From NCBI GenBank assembly GCA_019359695.1, contig JAHHGV010000019.1, forward strand, positions 1-64,000: DNA of 64,000 bases, in the 5' to 3' direction. Below, in pieces: positions 1-9,774 of the stretch (its first letter is position 1; each line of letters opens with the position of its first letter). A model generated the notes under the pieces. That model did not search any database, was not told where the DNA came from, and saw nothing but the letters and a program-made list of their open reading frames with translations. This DNA is from Brasilonema angustatum HA4187-MV1 (GTDB lineage: Bacteria; Cyanobacteriota; Cyanobacteriia; Cyanobacteriales; Nostocaceae). Made by a program: the position numbers and the translations under genes.

Positions 1-418
1 GGAGTCACTCCTGAGTTTGGAGGGAAGGGTTTTCACCTTCATCCTGTCCGAAGTTCAATCTCCGTAGAGATTGGCTAGTGTATGTACGGGCTGTTTACCG
101 TGATTCTACTAGCAACGAATCGCACCACGTTTTTACCTCACCCTGCCCTATCGGGCATCCCTCTCCTTATTAAGGAGAGGGAAAGATTGTGGATACGTTA
201 GTGCCCACCCTACAAATTACTTCTTATACCCTTTGAGGAAAATCCTGATACATTTCACTCCCCCTACTCCCCCTACTTCCCCTACTCCCCCTACTTCCCC
301 TACTCCCCCTGCTTGCCCATATGTATTAACTTTAAAGTGAAACGGTATTACTACTATATTGCCACGGACTGAGTTTTTGTGGCACATATAGAGATGATGT
401 GACATAACGAGTGGATCT
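1..418. other. Intergenic region, no gene seen
   Basis: No convincing coding region or RNA is seen in the first 418 bases. The only clear structure is the C-rich tandem repeat at 260-316. The extreme left edge may hold the end of something outside the window, but nothing recognisable is present. Confidence 0.5.
260..316. repeat. 9-bp C-rich tandem repeat
   Basis: About six copies of a 9-bp unit alternating between CCCCTACTC and CCCCTACTT forms. It resembles the short tandemly repeated repetitive sequences common in filamentous cyanobacteria. A 62-residue open frame on the minus strand over this block has a low-complexity Gly-Val-Gly-Glu repeat and is not a believable protein. Confidence 0.8.
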
Positions 419-685
419 ATGGTCGAATCATCTAAACATATTGAAGTCCATTTAGGTCGCCAAGGACGTTTGGTGATTCCTGCTGCTCTGCGGCGGCTGT
501 TGGGTTTTGAGGAAGGAGATACGCTAGTCGCTCGTCCTGAAGACGGGCGGCTGATTTTGGAAAAGCAGGAGGCGATTAAACAGCGGCTGAAAGCTAGGTT
601 TTCGCAATTGCCAAAACAGAAAAGTCTGGCAGATGAGTTGATAGCGGAACGACGCGAGGAAGCTAAGCGGGAAGTGGGCGCATGA
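419..685 (+). CDS. vapB: AbrB-family antitoxin (VapB-like)
   Basis: 88 residues. The N-terminal half (about residues 8-50) reads like a SpoVT/AbrB swapped-hairpin DNA-binding domain, with RLVIPAALRRLLGF followed by EGDTLVARPEDGRLIL. The C-terminal tail is charged and helical, as expected for the part that wraps the toxin. The stop codon overlaps the start of the PIN-domain gene by 4 bp, the usual antitoxin-first arrangement. Such antitoxins normally repress their own promoter with the toxin as co-repressor. That regulation is known for the family and is not shown here. Confidence 0.88.
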   Translation: MVESSKHIEVHLGRQGRLVIPAALRRLLGFEEGDTLVARPEDGRLILEKQEAIKQRLKARFSQLPKQKSLADELIAERREEAKREVGA

Positions 686-1062
686 CAGTGGTTTTGGATG
701 CGTCAGCAATGCTAGCCTATTTGCAGGATGAGCCTGGGGGTGAAGCGGTTGAAGTCGTGCTGGCTGAGTCGGTGATTTCGAGTGTGAATTGGGCGGAGGT
801 GGTGCAGAAATCTGTAGCTGTGGGTGTGGTGATAGATGGAATGCGCGAGGATTTGGAGGCGTTAGGGCTGATCTGCGCTCCCTTTACTCCTGAAGATGCC
901 GAGATGGCGGGAAGACTCTGGTTGCAAACTCGACAGGCTGGTCTGTCTTTGGGCGATCGCGCTTGCTTGAGTTTGGGAATGCGGCTCAATGCTTCGGTTT
1001 TGACGACGGATCGCATTTGGACAACGCTCGGTTTATCTTTGGATGTGCAGGTGGTTCGGTGA
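682..1062 (+). CDS. vapC: PIN-domain ribonuclease toxin (VapC-like)
   Basis: 126 residues, the normal length for a VapC toxin. The four acidic positions of the PIN active site are visible: Asp6 in VVLDAS, Glu39 in NWAEV, Asp92 in LGDRACL and Asp110 in LTTDRIW. Family members are Mg-dependent RNases that cleave tRNA or rRNA when the antitoxin is degraded. The ATG overlaps the end of the AbrB-type antitoxin gene, so the two are translationally coupled. No catalytic residue is missing, so the pair may be functional. Confidence 0.9.
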   Translation: MTVVLDASAMLAYLQDEPGGEAVEVVLAESVISSVNWAEVVQKSVAVGVVIDGMREDLEALGLICAPFTPEDAEMAGRLWLQTRQAGLSLGDRACLSLGMRLNASVLTTDRIWTTLGLSLDVQVVR

Positions 1063-1078
1063 TGAAAGGGCGATAGCT

Positions 1079-1107
1079 AGCCCCTTAGGGGGCGCTGCGC
1101 AAACGCT
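1079..1107 (-). repeat. Dispersed 29-bp repeat, copy 1
   Basis: This stretch is the exact reverse complement of 19663-19691, and 41702-41731 carries a slightly diverged copy. It contains the CCCCTTAGGGGG palindrome and a TTTGCGCAGCG arm. A further GC-rich hairpin segment follows to about 1132. It lies at the boundary between vapC and a gene remnant, suggesting insertion into a decaying gene. Confidence 0.8.
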
Positions 1108-1139
1108 GCTGCGCGGAGCGCAGATCGCCCCCAAGACTA

Positions 1140-1509
1140 ATGCAAAATTGGAATACGAAAGGTTAAGTGAAATTGAGCGTTATCGTTTGATAGAGTTATT
1201 AGATCCAAAAGTGACTCACTACGAGTTTTTTCTGAGTCGCCCACCTTTACCAAAAGTTGATTGGTCAGCGGATAATGATTTATTAACGGCAATTGCTGAG
1301 CGAAATCCTTGCATGGATGGTTTTCCCAGTCAATGTGTCTTCAACTACGATTACCAGATTGTGAATTTATCACCACAAGAGTTGAAGTTCTTAGAAAGCT
1401 GCAATGGTCTCTCAACAGTAGGGGAGATTTTAACCAGCTCATCATTGGGGTTAGATGGAGTGAGAAGGCGGCTGTTGCAACAGCTGCTGATTTTGTTGAT
1501 ACCAAGTTA
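1140..1509 (+). pseudogene. Gene remnant, possibly methyltransferase C-terminus
   Basis: An open frame of about 123 residues without its own plausible start. It runs out of the dispersed repeat at 1079-1132. The segment with YERLSEIERYRLIELLDPKV and later LSPQELKFLESCNGLSTVGE resembles the C-terminal helical or winged region of some class I SAM-dependent methyltransferases, but no SAM-binding motif is present. The last 25 residues look frameshifted. I read it as the 3' fragment of a gene whose 5' part was lost. The identification is from memory and weak. Confidence 0.4.
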
Positions 1510-1809
1510 ACCAAACAAATTGCCAAAATCCAAACAAAGCAGGCGACGAGGGAAAAGGTAGAATAGAAATTAAGAGGAGATTTACCTTTCAAGTTGATTG
1601 CGACTCCTCAATCTCGCCACAGCTGTCAACACGGAATTTCAGGATAGAGGGATTGGTAAAGATTTGTCCTGTTCATCCATCTTTTCCGTGTTAATTATCC
1701 TTTTTGTGCTTGGTGCATCTACTCGGTATCTTTTGTTTGGTGACAATAAGTTAATTGTTTTTTTCTAAAGTATTGTTACCCAATCGTGATATGATTCAGC
1801 TGGCTGAAG

Positions 1810-2301
1810 ATGCAGTCAACACAATTAGCTGTACTGGTTTCAAGTCTCGTGAGCTTGTCAAACGAATCAACTGATCCCACACCAACAACACGACAAGATT
1901 CAAGACCTGGTTTTGAGGACACAGAACCAGACAACTCGATGCAGGAGTTCTATGGACTCTACCAAGAGTTGTTGCTCATCACTCTTGTCTTGACAGGGAT
2001 TATATTCATCTCTGTTTGGATATCTTATTCCCTGAACATTGCCCTAAATTATTTGCTTGGAGCATGTACAGGTGTGGTTTACTTGAGGATGTTGGCAAAA
2101 GATGTTGAGCGTTTGAGTGGAGAAAAAAAACAGTTGAGTAAAACTCGATTTGCGTTATTAGTAGGGGTCATTCTACTAGCATCGCGATGGAATCAACTGC
2201 AAATCTTACCCATCTTTTTGGGATTTCTTACTTATAAAGCAACGCTCCTCATTTACGTAGTTAGAGGGGCATTTGCCTCTGACTTGTCAAAGTTCCGGTA
2301 A
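1810..2301 (+). CDS. atpI: ATP synthase protein I
   Basis: A membrane protein at the head of the ATP synthase operon, thought to help assemble the c-ring. Four hydrophobic stretches are visible in the region beginning [18 protein letters not shown]. The first ~43 residues are Ser/Thr/Asp-rich and poorly conserved in such proteins. ATG 1810 opens the longest frame, and ATG 1939 (MQEFYGLY) would give about 120 residues, close to the short cyanobacterial form. The start is therefore uncertain. The next gene, atpB, begins 122 bp downstream. Confidence 0.85.
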   Translation: MQSTQLAVLVSSLVSLSNESTDPTPTTRQDSRPGFEDTEPDNSMQEFYGLYQELLLITLVLTGIIFISVWISYSLNIALNYLLGACTGVVYLRMLAKDVERLSGEKKQLSKTRFALLVGVILLASRWNQLQILPIFLGFLTYKATLLIYVVRGAFASDLSKFR

Positions 2302-2423
2302 CCATAAACAGCAAAGCGCAAACTGTGCGGGAGGACGGAACTTTTCCAGGAGGAAAATCCACCCCGCGAACCCGCTCCACTTCTCCAGGTAAGATTGGAG
2401 AAATGATAGATTAGGTTAGGAAA

Positions 2424-3182
2424 ATGGTGAATTTTCTGAATGCCCTAACTTCTGTTCCCTTTGGAGAACTAGAAGTAGGTCATCATTTCTACTGGCAGTT
2501 AGGCAATCTAAAACTGCATGGACAGGTCTTCCTCACCTCCTGGTTTGTGATAGGTCTTCTGGTCGTAGCTTCACTAGCAGCTACTAAAAACATCCAAAAA
2601 ATTCCCAGTGGCATCCAAAACTTAATGGAATATGCTTTGGAATTTATTCGAGACCTCACAAAAAACCAGATTGGAGAGAAAGAGTACCGTCCTTGGGTGC
2701 CGTTTATTGGCACACTATTTTTGTTTATCTTCATATCGAACTGGTCGGGTGCTTTAATTCCCTGGAAGCTCATCAAACTTCCATCGGGAGAGTTGGCCGC
2801 CCCAACCAATGACATTAATACGACAGTAGCACTGGCGTTGTTGACTTCTTTAGCTTACTTTTACGCAGGTTTTAGCAAGCGTGGTTTGGGGTACTTCAAA
2901 AAGTATATAGAGCCGACGCCGGTTCTATTACCGATCGCGATTCTAGAAGATTTCACCAAGCCCCTCTCCCTAAGCTTCCGTCTATTTGGTAACATTTTGG
3001 CGGATGAATTAGTTGTAGGAGTGCTGGTTCTTTTGGTTCCTCTGTTTGTACCTTTGCCAGTGATGGCTTTAGGTTTGTTTACCAGTGCCATTCAAGCCTT
3101 GGTTTTTGCCACCTTAGCAGCGGCATATATTCATGAGGCGATGGAGGGACATGGTGACGAAGAGCATGAGGAAGCACATTAA
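2424..3182 (+). CDS. atpB: ATP synthase F0 subunit a
   Basis: 252 residues with five to six membrane segments, the usual size for a cyanobacterial or chloroplast-type a subunit. The conserved C-terminal signature [16 protein letters not shown] holds the essential arginine that faces the c-ring carboxylate. This subunit forms the two proton half-channels in the thylakoid membrane. A charged tail ([11 protein letters not shown]) closes the protein. It follows atpI and precedes atpE as in other cyanobacterial atp operons. Confidence 0.97.
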   Translation: MVNFLNALTSVPFGELEVGHHFYWQLGNLKLHGQVFLTSWFVIGLLVVASLAATKNIQKIPSGIQNLMEYALEFIRDLTKNQIGEKEYRPWVPFIGTLFLFIFISNWSGALIPWKLIKLPSGELAAPTNDINTTVALALLTSLAYFYAGFSKRGLGYFKKYIEPTPVLLPIAILEDFTKPLSLSFRLFGNILADELVVGVLVLLVPLFVPLPVMALGLFTSAIQALVFATLAAAYIHEAMEGHGDEEHEEAH

Positions 3183-3322
3183 AATCAGTGAACAGTGATC
3201 AATAAAGAGTTATAACTGGTAACTGGTAACTGGTAAGTGATCACTGCTTAGAACCCTCAGTTGATGTCATGTTAGATTTTGGATGCCCGAATGTTCAATT
3301 CGATGCAAAATCTAAAATCTAA

Positions 3323-3619
<297 letters not shown>

Positions 3620-3644
3620 AACCTAAAACTTTTCCTTAATTCTG

Positions 3645-3666
3645 GAGACGTGAATGTTCACGTCTC
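3645..3666 (+). terminator. Hairpin after atpE
   Basis: Perfect 10-bp inverted repeat GAGACGTGAA / TTCACGTCTC with a 2-nt gap. There is no strong T run after it. In an operon where c is needed in many more copies than other subunits, a 3' stem can act as an RNA stabiliser or partial terminator. That role is inferred. Confidence 0.6.
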
Positions 3667-3781
3667 TATAGTTGATGAGGAAGAAAGTTGACCCCGTGAT
3701 GGCTATGGGGTATCGACGATGATCAAAAGTAAGATGATTTTTCGCCCGTGAAAACTGCTGTTGTAGCCAAAGAGGAGAGAA

Positions 3782-4213
3782 ATGTTTGATTTCGATGCAA
3801 CCTTGCCCTTGATGGCAGTGCAGTTTCTGCTGTTGGCAGCTCTATTGAATGTTATTTTCTATAAGCCACTGACCAAGGCATTAGACGATCGCGATAACTA
3901 TATCCGAACGAATAACCTTGATGCTCGTGAACGCTTGGCTAAGGCTGAGCGATTAACTAAAGAATATGAGCAACAATTAGCAGAAGCTCGTAAACAATCG
4001 CAAGCGACTGTCGCTGCAGCTCAAGCAGAAGCTCAGAAAACCACTGATCAGAAAATCGCTGAAGCGCAAAAGGAAGCTCAAGCTCAACGAGAACAAGCGG
4101 CACTTGAAATAGAACAGCAAAAGCAGGAAGCTTTGCGTTCCCTAGATCAACAAGTAGATGCTCTCAGCAGGCAGATACTAGAAAAACTATTGGGACCTGT
4201 TTTAGCTAAATAG
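3782..4213 (+). CDS. atpG: ATP synthase F0 subunit b'
   Basis: 143 residues: one N-terminal membrane helix ([20 protein letters not shown]) followed by a long Ala/Gln/Glu-rich coiled coil. Photosynthetic organisms carry two different b-type stator subunits. This is the shorter b' form, placed directly after atpE as usual. AGAGGAGAG immediately before the ATG is a strong ribosome binding site. About 520 bp of repeat-like DNA separates it from atpF. Confidence 0.95.
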   Translation: MFDFDATLPLMAVQFLLLAALLNVIFYKPLTKALDDRDNYIRTNNLDARERLAKAERLTKEYEQQLAEARKQSQATVAAAQAEAQKTTDQKIAEAQKEAQAQREQAALEIEQQKQEALRSLDQQVDALSRQILEKLLGPVLAK

Positions 4214-4735
4214 AGCTTCAGAAAAAAGAATAGTTGTTGCTCTAAAAAATAGGGTGGGCTACCCCCGAATTTACGCCTGTAGGACGGCAGTTGCTACAAC
4301 GGGGGGAACCCCACGCCAGGTGCTAAGAAAGCGGGAAGCCCTCCGGGCGTCTACAAGTGGGTAAACCCGCAAGAGCGGAGTGCCTCCCCAACGCACTGGC
4401 TCCCTCCGGGTTCACCAGTCGCCTAGGTCGGGAGACCCTCCAAAGAGCGCTGGATTCACCGCAACGCACTGCCTCACAAGAAGGAGCCGACTCCCTTGGG
4501 TGAAGCAGGAAGCAGATCCTCTAGAAATTACTTCTAGTTGAGTGGCTAGTCTTATATTAAGTTTAGTCAAGTTCTGTATGGCAGTAGCTCAATGCGCGAT
4601 CTCACAATAATTCGATAAGTATATACGTAGCGGGGCGCAAGTCGTCCCACAACGGTTAAATAAGTGTCAAAAGTGGCACCTTTTTTCCCTTAGGGAATTT
4701 TCAACCTACTAAGCAAGGGAGCAGCGCAGTTGTAG
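4214..4735. repeat. Repeat-filled gap inside the atp operon
   Basis: 522 bp between atpG and atpF without a gene. About 4255-4500 is made of GC-rich short palindromic modules such as CCACGCCAGGTGCTA, CAACGCACTGGCTCC and GGGTTCACCAGTCGCC. The same modules recur at 18095-18139 and near 37990-38040. The remainder (4500-4735) is lower in GC and shows nothing recognisable. The block probably inserted into an originally short spacer, since the genes on either side are normally adjacent. Confidence 0.7.
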
Positions 4736-5284
4736 ATGGGTATCATTGGAAGTAGTTTTTTACTAGCCACAGAAGCGGTGGCAGAAGGTCACTCAGAAGG
4801 CGGTTTCGGTCTAAACATAGACATTTTTGAAACCAATCTGATTAACCTGGCGATTCTGGTTGGCATACTATTCTACTTTGGGCGTAAAGTTCTTAGCAAT
4901 ATCCTCAGCGAACGACGCTCAAGTATTGAAACGGTAATCAAAGAAGCAGAAGCTCAGGCAAAAGAGGCAGCTGTTGCCTTGTCCAAAGCTCAGGAACAAT
5001 TAACCCAGGCTCAGGCAGAAGCACAACGCATCCGTAAAGCAGCACAAGAAAACGCACAAGCAACTCGTGAAGCCATTTTGGCGCAAGCAGCACAGGATGT
5101 AGAACGTTTGAAAGAAACAGCTGCTAGGGATTTAGACACACAAAGAGACAGGGCGATCGCCGAACTGCAACAATATGTAGTGTCTAAGGCATTGCAAAAA
5201 GTCGAGTCAGAACTACAGACAGGCATTGCCGACGACGCTCAACAGCAATTAATTGACCGCAGCATAGCGCTATTGGGAGCTTAG
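4736..5284 (+). CDS. atpF: ATP synthase F0 subunit b
   Basis: 182 residues: a short N-terminal extension, one membrane helix (about residues 31-50, [19 protein letters not shown]), then a long Ala/Gln/Glu coiled coil. This is the second b-type stator subunit that pairs with b'. The gene ends 2 bp before the atpH start, so these two are tightly coupled. Confidence 0.95.
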   Translation: MGIIGSSFLLATEAVAEGHSEGGFGLNIDIFETNLINLAILVGILFYFGRKVLSNILSERRSSIETVIKEAEAQAKEAAVALSKAQEQLTQAQAEAQRIRKAAQENAQATREAILAQAAQDVERLKETAARDLDTQRDRAIAELQQYVVSKALQKVESELQTGIADDAQQQLIDRSIALLGA

Positions 5285-5286
5285 GG

Positions 5287-5841
5287 ATGAAAAGTAATAT
5301 CGCAATGGCGGAAATATCCCAGCCTTACGCACAGGCGTTGATGTCAGTCGCACAATCCAAAAATTTAACAGATCAGTTCGGCGAAGATGTGCGTTCCTTG
5401 CTAACCTTGCTGAGTGAAAGTGAGCAACTGGGAAATTTTCTTGAGAACCCATTTGTGTCGCTAGATGACAAAAAGGGAGTCATCAACCGTATCCTTGGTG
5501 ACGGCGCTAACGCATATTTCCGCAATTTTTTATTGCTGCTGGTAGATAGACGGCGCATTTCATTGCTGAAACCAGTTTTACAGCAATATTTGGTGCTGTT
5601 GCGGCAACTTAAACAAATTGCTCTGGCGGAAGTGATTTCTGCTGTCCCCCTCACAGAGGAGCAGCAACAATCAGTCAGGGATAAAGTCATCGCATTGACA
5701 AAAGCTCGCGAGGTCGAATTAGAGACAAAAATTGACCCCGAGTTAATTGGTGGTGTGATTATTAAGGTAGGCTCTCAAGTCATTGACGCCAGCTTACGGG
5801 GCCAGCTGCGCCGTATCTCCTTGCGTTTAAGTGGCTCTTAA
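5287..5841 (+). CDS. atpH: ATP synthase F1 subunit delta
   Basis: 184 residues, the normal length for delta (OSCP), which links the top of F1 to the b/b' stalk. The N-terminal six-helix domain starts at ISQPYAQALMSVAQS. The C-terminal part has the family signature IDPELIGGVIIKVGSQVIDASLRGQL (quoted here in full only as positions about 154-177). An internal ATG at residue 7 (MAEISQPY) could also be the start. It lies 2 bp after atpF. Confidence 0.94.
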   Translation: MKSNIAMAEISQPYAQALMSVAQSKNLTDQFGEDVRSLLTLLSESEQLGNFLENPFVSLDDKKGVINRILGDGANAYFRNFLLLLVDRRRISLLKPVLQQYLVLLRQLKQIALAEVISAVPLTEEQQQSVRDKVIALTKAREVELETKIDPELIGGVIIKVGSQVIDASLRGQLRRISLRLSGS

Positions 5842-5882
5842 AGCAGTGAACAGTAAACAGTAAACAATGAGCAGTGAACAGT

Positions 5883-5912
5883 GAGAACTGAGAACTGAGA
5901 ACTGAGAACTGA
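5883..5912. repeat. 7-bp tandem repeat before atpA
   Basis: Four copies of GAACTGA in tandem, next to diverged CAGTGAACAGT units at 5845-5882. It fills the 123-bp atpH-atpA spacer. Confidence 0.75.
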
Positions 5913-5964
5913 TTAACTGCTGAGTGTAAAATGTTTAGTCTCGCAATAAAGAGAAGATAGACAA

Positions 5965-7482
5965 ATGGCAATTAGCATCAGACCAGACGAAATCAGCAAC
6001 ATTATTCAGCAACAAATAGAACAATACGACGAACAGGTCAAAGTTGCTAACGTTGGAACCGTTCTGCAAGTAGGTGACGGTATTGCTCGTATTTATGGTC
6101 TAGACAAGGCCATGGCTAGTGAGCTACTGGAATTTGAAGACGGTACAATTGGCATCGCCCAAAACTTAGAAGAAGACAACGTTGGTGCGGTGCTGATGGG
6201 CGAAGGTCGTGATATTCAAGAAGGTAGCTCCGTAACCGCCACTGGTAGAATTGCTCAAATACCCGTGGGAGATGCTTTGATTGGACGAGTTGTCGATGCT
6301 TTAGGTCGTCCAATTGATGGTAAGGGAGAAATCAAGACCGAAGAAACCCGTTTGATTGAATCTCCAGCACCAGGTATTGTGGCGCGTCGTTCGGTACACG
6401 AACCGATGCAAACTGGTATCACAGCTATCGACGCGATGATTCCCGTCGGTCGTGGACAGCGGGAATTGATTATTGGTGACCGTCAGACTGGAAAAACTGC
6501 GATCGCAGTAGATACCATCATCAACCAAAAAGAAGAAGACGTGATCTGCGTCTACGTCGCAGTCGGTCAAAAAGCTTCCACCGTAGCTAACGTTGTGCAG
6601 ACGTTACAAGAAAAAGGTGCTCTAGACTACACCGTTGTCGTAGCCGCTAACGCCAGTGAAGCAGCGACCCTGCAATTTTTGGCTCCTTATACAGGTGCTT
6701 CGATTGCTGAGTACTTTATGTACAAGGGTAAAGCAACTCTAGTTATCTATGATGACCTCTCCAAGCAAGCTCAGGCTTATCGCCAAATGTCCTTGCTCCT
6801 GCGTCGTCCTCCCGGACGGGAAGCTTATCCTGGAGACGTGTTCTACATCCACTCACGTCTGTTGGAACGTGCAGCTAAGCTGAGTGACGAATTGGGTAAA
6901 GGTAGCATGACTGCTCTGCCAATCATCGAAACTCAAGCAGGTGACGTATCTGCTTACATCCCCACCAACGTAATTTCCATTACAGACGGTCAGATATTCC
7001 TGTCTTCCGACTTGTTCAACTCTGGTATCCGTCCCGCAATTAACCCTGGTATTTCCGTATCACGGGTGGGTTCCGCTGCTCAAACCAAGGCAATGAAGAA
7101 AGTTGCTGGTAAATTGAAGCTGGAGTTGGCACAGTTTGACGAACTGCAAGCCTTCTCACAATTCGCCTCTGACCTAGATAAAGCAACTCAAGACCAGCTC
7201 GCACGGGGTGCGCGCTTACGGGAACTTTTGAAACAGCCACAAAACGCGCCGCTATCGGTGTATGAGCAAGTCGCTCTTCTTTACGCTGGTATTAACGGAT
7301 ACTTAGATGACATCCCCGTCGAGAAAGTTACTGAGTTCACAAAAGGATTGCGCGAGTACTTAAAGACTAGCAAAACTGAGTACGTTAAAGGAATTCAATC
7401 TAAGAAAGCACTGGGTGATGAAGAAGAAGCACTCTTGAAAGACGCAATTAACGAATACAAGAAAACGTTCTCGGCAGCGTAA
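5965..7482 (+). CDS. atpA: ATP synthase F1 subunit alpha
   Basis: 505 residues, full length. The P-loop [11 protein letters not shown] and the C-terminal signature [16 protein letters not shown] are both intact. Alpha alternates with beta in the F1 head and binds non-catalytic nucleotide. As usual in cyanobacteria, the beta and epsilon genes are absent from this operon and must lie elsewhere. Confidence 0.99.
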   Translation: MAISIRPDEISNIIQQQIEQYDEQVKVANVGTVLQVGDGIARIYGLDKAMASELLEFEDGTIGIAQNLEEDNVGAVLMGEGRDIQEGSSVTATGRIAQIPVGDALIGRVVDALGRPIDGKGEIKTEETRLIESPAPGIVARRSVHEPMQTGITAIDAMIPVGRGQRELIIGDRQTGKTAIAVDTIINQKEEDVICVYVAVGQKASTVANVVQTLQEKGALDYTVVVAANASEAATLQFLAPYTGASIAEYFMYKGKATLVIYDDLSKQAQAYRQMSLLLRRPPGREAYPGDVFYIHSRLLERAAKLSDELGKGSMTALPIIETQAGDVSAYIPTNVISITDGQIFLSSDLFNSGIRPAINPGISVSRVGSAAQTKAMKKVAGKLKLELAQFDELQAFSQFASDLDKATQDQLARGARLRELLKQPQNAPLSVYEQVALLYAGINGYLDDIPVEKVTEFTKGLREYLKTSKTEYVKGIQSKKALGDEEEALLKDAINEYKKTFSAA

Positions 7483-7724
7483 ATCAGGAGTCAGGAGGAG
7501 GCAGCCCTGTGGGCGGGTTTCCCGACTAGAGGCGACTGCCGTTCAGGACTCAAGAGTCAGGAGTCAGCTAAAAGATGTTAGTTGTCTGTTGAGTTTAGAA
7601 TTCTGAATAAAAAACCTTCCTGGCAATTGTACTAAGACAGGAGTTAGGAGTTAGAAGTCAGAAGATAGCTGACTCCTAACTCAGGAATTGCTAAGTTCTA
7701 AATTCTAAATTCTTGTAAAAGGGT
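7483..7724. repeat. Short-repeat spacer between atpA and atpC
   Basis: 242 bp containing repeated GGAGTCAG / AGTTAGGAGT units and a GGCGGGTTTCCCGACTAGAGGCGACTG module. A related GGGTTTCCCGACAGAGGC occurs near 19635. No gene is visible. Confidence 0.6.
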
Positions 7725-8672
7725 ATGGCAAATCTCAAAGCAATACGCGATCGCATTCAATCAGTAAAAAATACCAAAAAAATTACAGAAGCCATGCGGC
7801 TGGTGGCTGCAGCGCGGGTGCGTCGCGCTCAAGAACAGGTGCTATCCACCCGTCCCTTCGCCGACCGCTTGGCGCAAGTTTTGTACGGTCTACAAAGCCG
7901 TCTGCGTTTTGAAGAAGCAAACCTACCACTGCTGAAAACACGGGAAGTTAAATCAGTAGGGTTGTTGGTGGTTTCAGGCGATCGCGGTTTGTGCGGCGGC
8001 TACAACAACAACGTTATCAAACGTGCTGAAAATCGCGCCAAAGAACTCAAGGCAGAAGGTGTAGACTACAAATTTGTCATCGTAGGACGCAAAGCAACCC
8101 AGTATTTCCAACGTCGCGAACAACCGATAGACGCCACCTATACTGGTTTAGAGCAAATTCCTACCGCTGCTGAAGCTAACAAGATTGCTGACGAATTGCT
8201 TTCTCTGTTCTTGTCAGACACTGTAGATCGTATTGAGCTTGTCTACACCAAGTTCGTTTCGTTGGTGAGTTCTCGTCCTGTGGTGCAAACCTTGCTTCCT
8301 CTTGACACTCAAGGTTTGGAAGCACAGGATGACGAAATCTTCCGCTTAACAACCCGTGGTGGTGAATTTGAAGTCACACGAGAGAAAGTGAGCGCTCAAA
8401 CCCGTACTTTCTCCAGTGACATGATTTTCGAGCAAGATCCAGTACAGATTCTCGATTCCTTACTACCTCTGTATGTGAGTAACCAGCTTTTGCGGGCGCT
8501 GCAAGAATCAGCTGCCAGCGAACTTGCGGCGCGGATGACAGCAATGAGCAATGCCAGCGACAACGCCAAAGAACTCATTGGTGCCCTCACTTTGTCTTAC
8601 AACAAAGCGCGGCAAGCAGCAATTACCCAGCAAATCCTAGAGGTGGTCGGCGGTGCTGAAGCACTAGGTTAG
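7725..8672 (+). CDS. atpC: ATP synthase F1 subunit gamma
   Basis: 315 residues, the long cyanobacterial form of the rotor shaft. The N-terminus [20 protein letters not shown] and the C-terminal [19 protein letters not shown] are the conserved coiled-coil ends. An insertion around residues 195-230 ([20 protein letters not shown]) is typical of cyanobacteria and chloroplasts. The chloroplast regulatory cysteine pair is not seen. A strong hairpin follows and closes the operon. Confidence 0.97.
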   Translation: MANLKAIRDRIQSVKNTKKITEAMRLVAAARVRRAQEQVLSTRPFADRLAQVLYGLQSRLRFEEANLPLLKTREVKSVGLLVVSGDRGLCGGYNNNVIKRAENRAKELKAEGVDYKFVIVGRKATQYFQRREQPIDATYTGLEQIPTAAEANKIADELLSLFLSDTVDRIELVYTKFVSLVSSRPVVQTLLPLDTQGLEAQDDEIFRLTTRGGEFEVTREKVSAQTRTFSSDMIFEQDPVQILDSLLPLYVSNQLLRALQESAASELAARMTAMSNASDNAKELIGALTLSYNKARQAAITQQILEVVGGAEALG

Positions 8673-8695
8673 GAAATTGCTCATAGCAAATGAAT

Positions 8696-8742
8696 AATAG
8701 CTAATTGCTAGTTGTGTTGAAATTAGCAATTAGCTATTTTTA
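8696..8742 (+). terminator. Terminator of the atp operon
   Basis: A 15-bp inverted repeat (AATAGCTAATTGCTA / TAGCAATTAGCTATT) with a 13-nt loop, followed directly by TTTAATTG. It begins 24 bp after the atpC stop and fits an intrinsic terminator. Confidence 0.85.
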
Positions 8743-8773
8743 ATTGTTGGGGCTTTTTCACCAATGGAGGCTA

Positions 8774-9166
8774 ATGATCACACTGACGACATATGGATAT
8801 TTGTGTACTGAGGTTTATGATATCACCAAGCCCATTGATGGAAAGTACCCTGACGTTCCATACTACATCAAACATCTTTCTAAAATTGGTGGCAGAATTC
8901 TTGAGGCGATGGTTGGCAGGGGACGACTACTCATCCCGCTGCTAGAAGCTGATTTGAATGTTGAGGGCATCGACTCCTCAAAGGACGGAGAACTCATTGC
9001 CACAGAGTTACAGCGATTACCCCAGCACTGGTTTGGGCGAGATGAATTTATCATGTGTTTGCAGGAAAACGGTTACAAAGACATTACCCTATGCGCCAAC
9101 TATACTGACGGTCTACAACCAAGTTCTCACAAAGACACGTTGTGTTTCTGTGCAGCACTGTCATGA
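8774..9166 (+). pseudogene. Class I methyltransferase with internal deletion
   Basis: About 130 residues from ATG 8774, which has GGAGG 4 bases upstream. The N-terminal part ends in a SAM-binding motif I, ILEAMVGRGRLLIPLLEADL, followed by NVEGIDSS. The sequence then jumps to what looks like the C-terminal end of the same type of enzyme (DEFIMCLQENGYKDITLCAN). Intact relatives are roughly 100 residues longer, with motifs II-IV in between. Those motifs are missing here. The reading frame survives, so a short protein could be made, but it should not be an active methyltransferase. Confidence 0.65.
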
Positions 9167-9212
9167 ACCAGAAGACCAAATCCCACCAAAATCTTAAATT
9201 TAGGCTCCTGAG

Positions 9213-9241
9213 TGGCACATTTAAAAATAGCGTACTATAAT
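9213..9241 (+). promoter_or_regulatory. Sigma70-type promoter of ssrA
   Basis: TGGCAC at 9213-9218 and a perfect TATAAT at 9236-9241 with 17-bp spacing. The -10 box lies about 20 bp before the mature 5' end of the tmRNA, leaving a short leader for RNase P processing. Confidence 0.7.
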
Positions 9242-9262
9242 AGTACTATAGGTAAAACACAT

Positions 9263-9648
9263 GGGTCCGTCACGGTTTCGACAGGTTGGCGAAAGCTACT
9301 TTGTGAAACAGGTCGAGAGTGAGTCGTCTCTCGAAAATCCAAGGCTCAACATAAAGTAAATGCAAACAACATTGTACCTTTTGCTCGTAAGCAAGCTCTA
9401 GTAGCTGCCTAATAACCTCTTTTTGGTTCGAGCGTCTCTAGTTTGACTCCGTTAAGGATTAGAGACCAACCCCCAACGGATGCTCTAGCAAGTGTCTCTG
9501 GTTCGCTTGTTAGCTAAGACTTAACCAGAGCATCCTAGCGTTCGGGATAATGAACGTTCCCCGCCTTGAGGGTAAAAGAGGCTAAGCCTGTGAACGAGCG
9601 GGGGGTCAATACCCAGTCTGGACAGCAGTTCGACTCTGCTCGGATCCA
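9263..9648 (+). ncRNA. ssrA: tmRNA (transfer-messenger RNA)
   Basis: One-piece tmRNA of about 386 nt. The 5' end GGGTCCGTCACGGTTTCGAC and the 3' end GTTCGACTCTGCTCGGATCCA form the tRNA-like domain, with acceptor stem GGGTCCG / CGGATCC including one G-U pair. CCA is not encoded. The tag frame at 9362-9412 reads ANNIVPFARKQALVAA then TAA, the cyanobacterial proteolysis tag. The RNA rescues stalled ribosomes with SmpB and marks the nascent peptide for degradation. Confidence 0.98.
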
Positions 9649-9774
9649 CTAAAAAATATCCGTAAATCCGCCTAACAATTTTATGTGATGGCGGATTTCG
9701 TTTTTTATGGGCGCTTCAAAAGTAGTTTGGGAGTATCCTTACTAAAAGTAAGGAGAACGTCAATTAACAACCAT

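Noticed and set aside
217-405. 62-residue minus-strand frame over the C-rich tandem repeat
   Set aside because: Its sequence is a low-complexity Gly-Val-Glu repeat created by the DNA repeat, with no family and no ribosome binding site.
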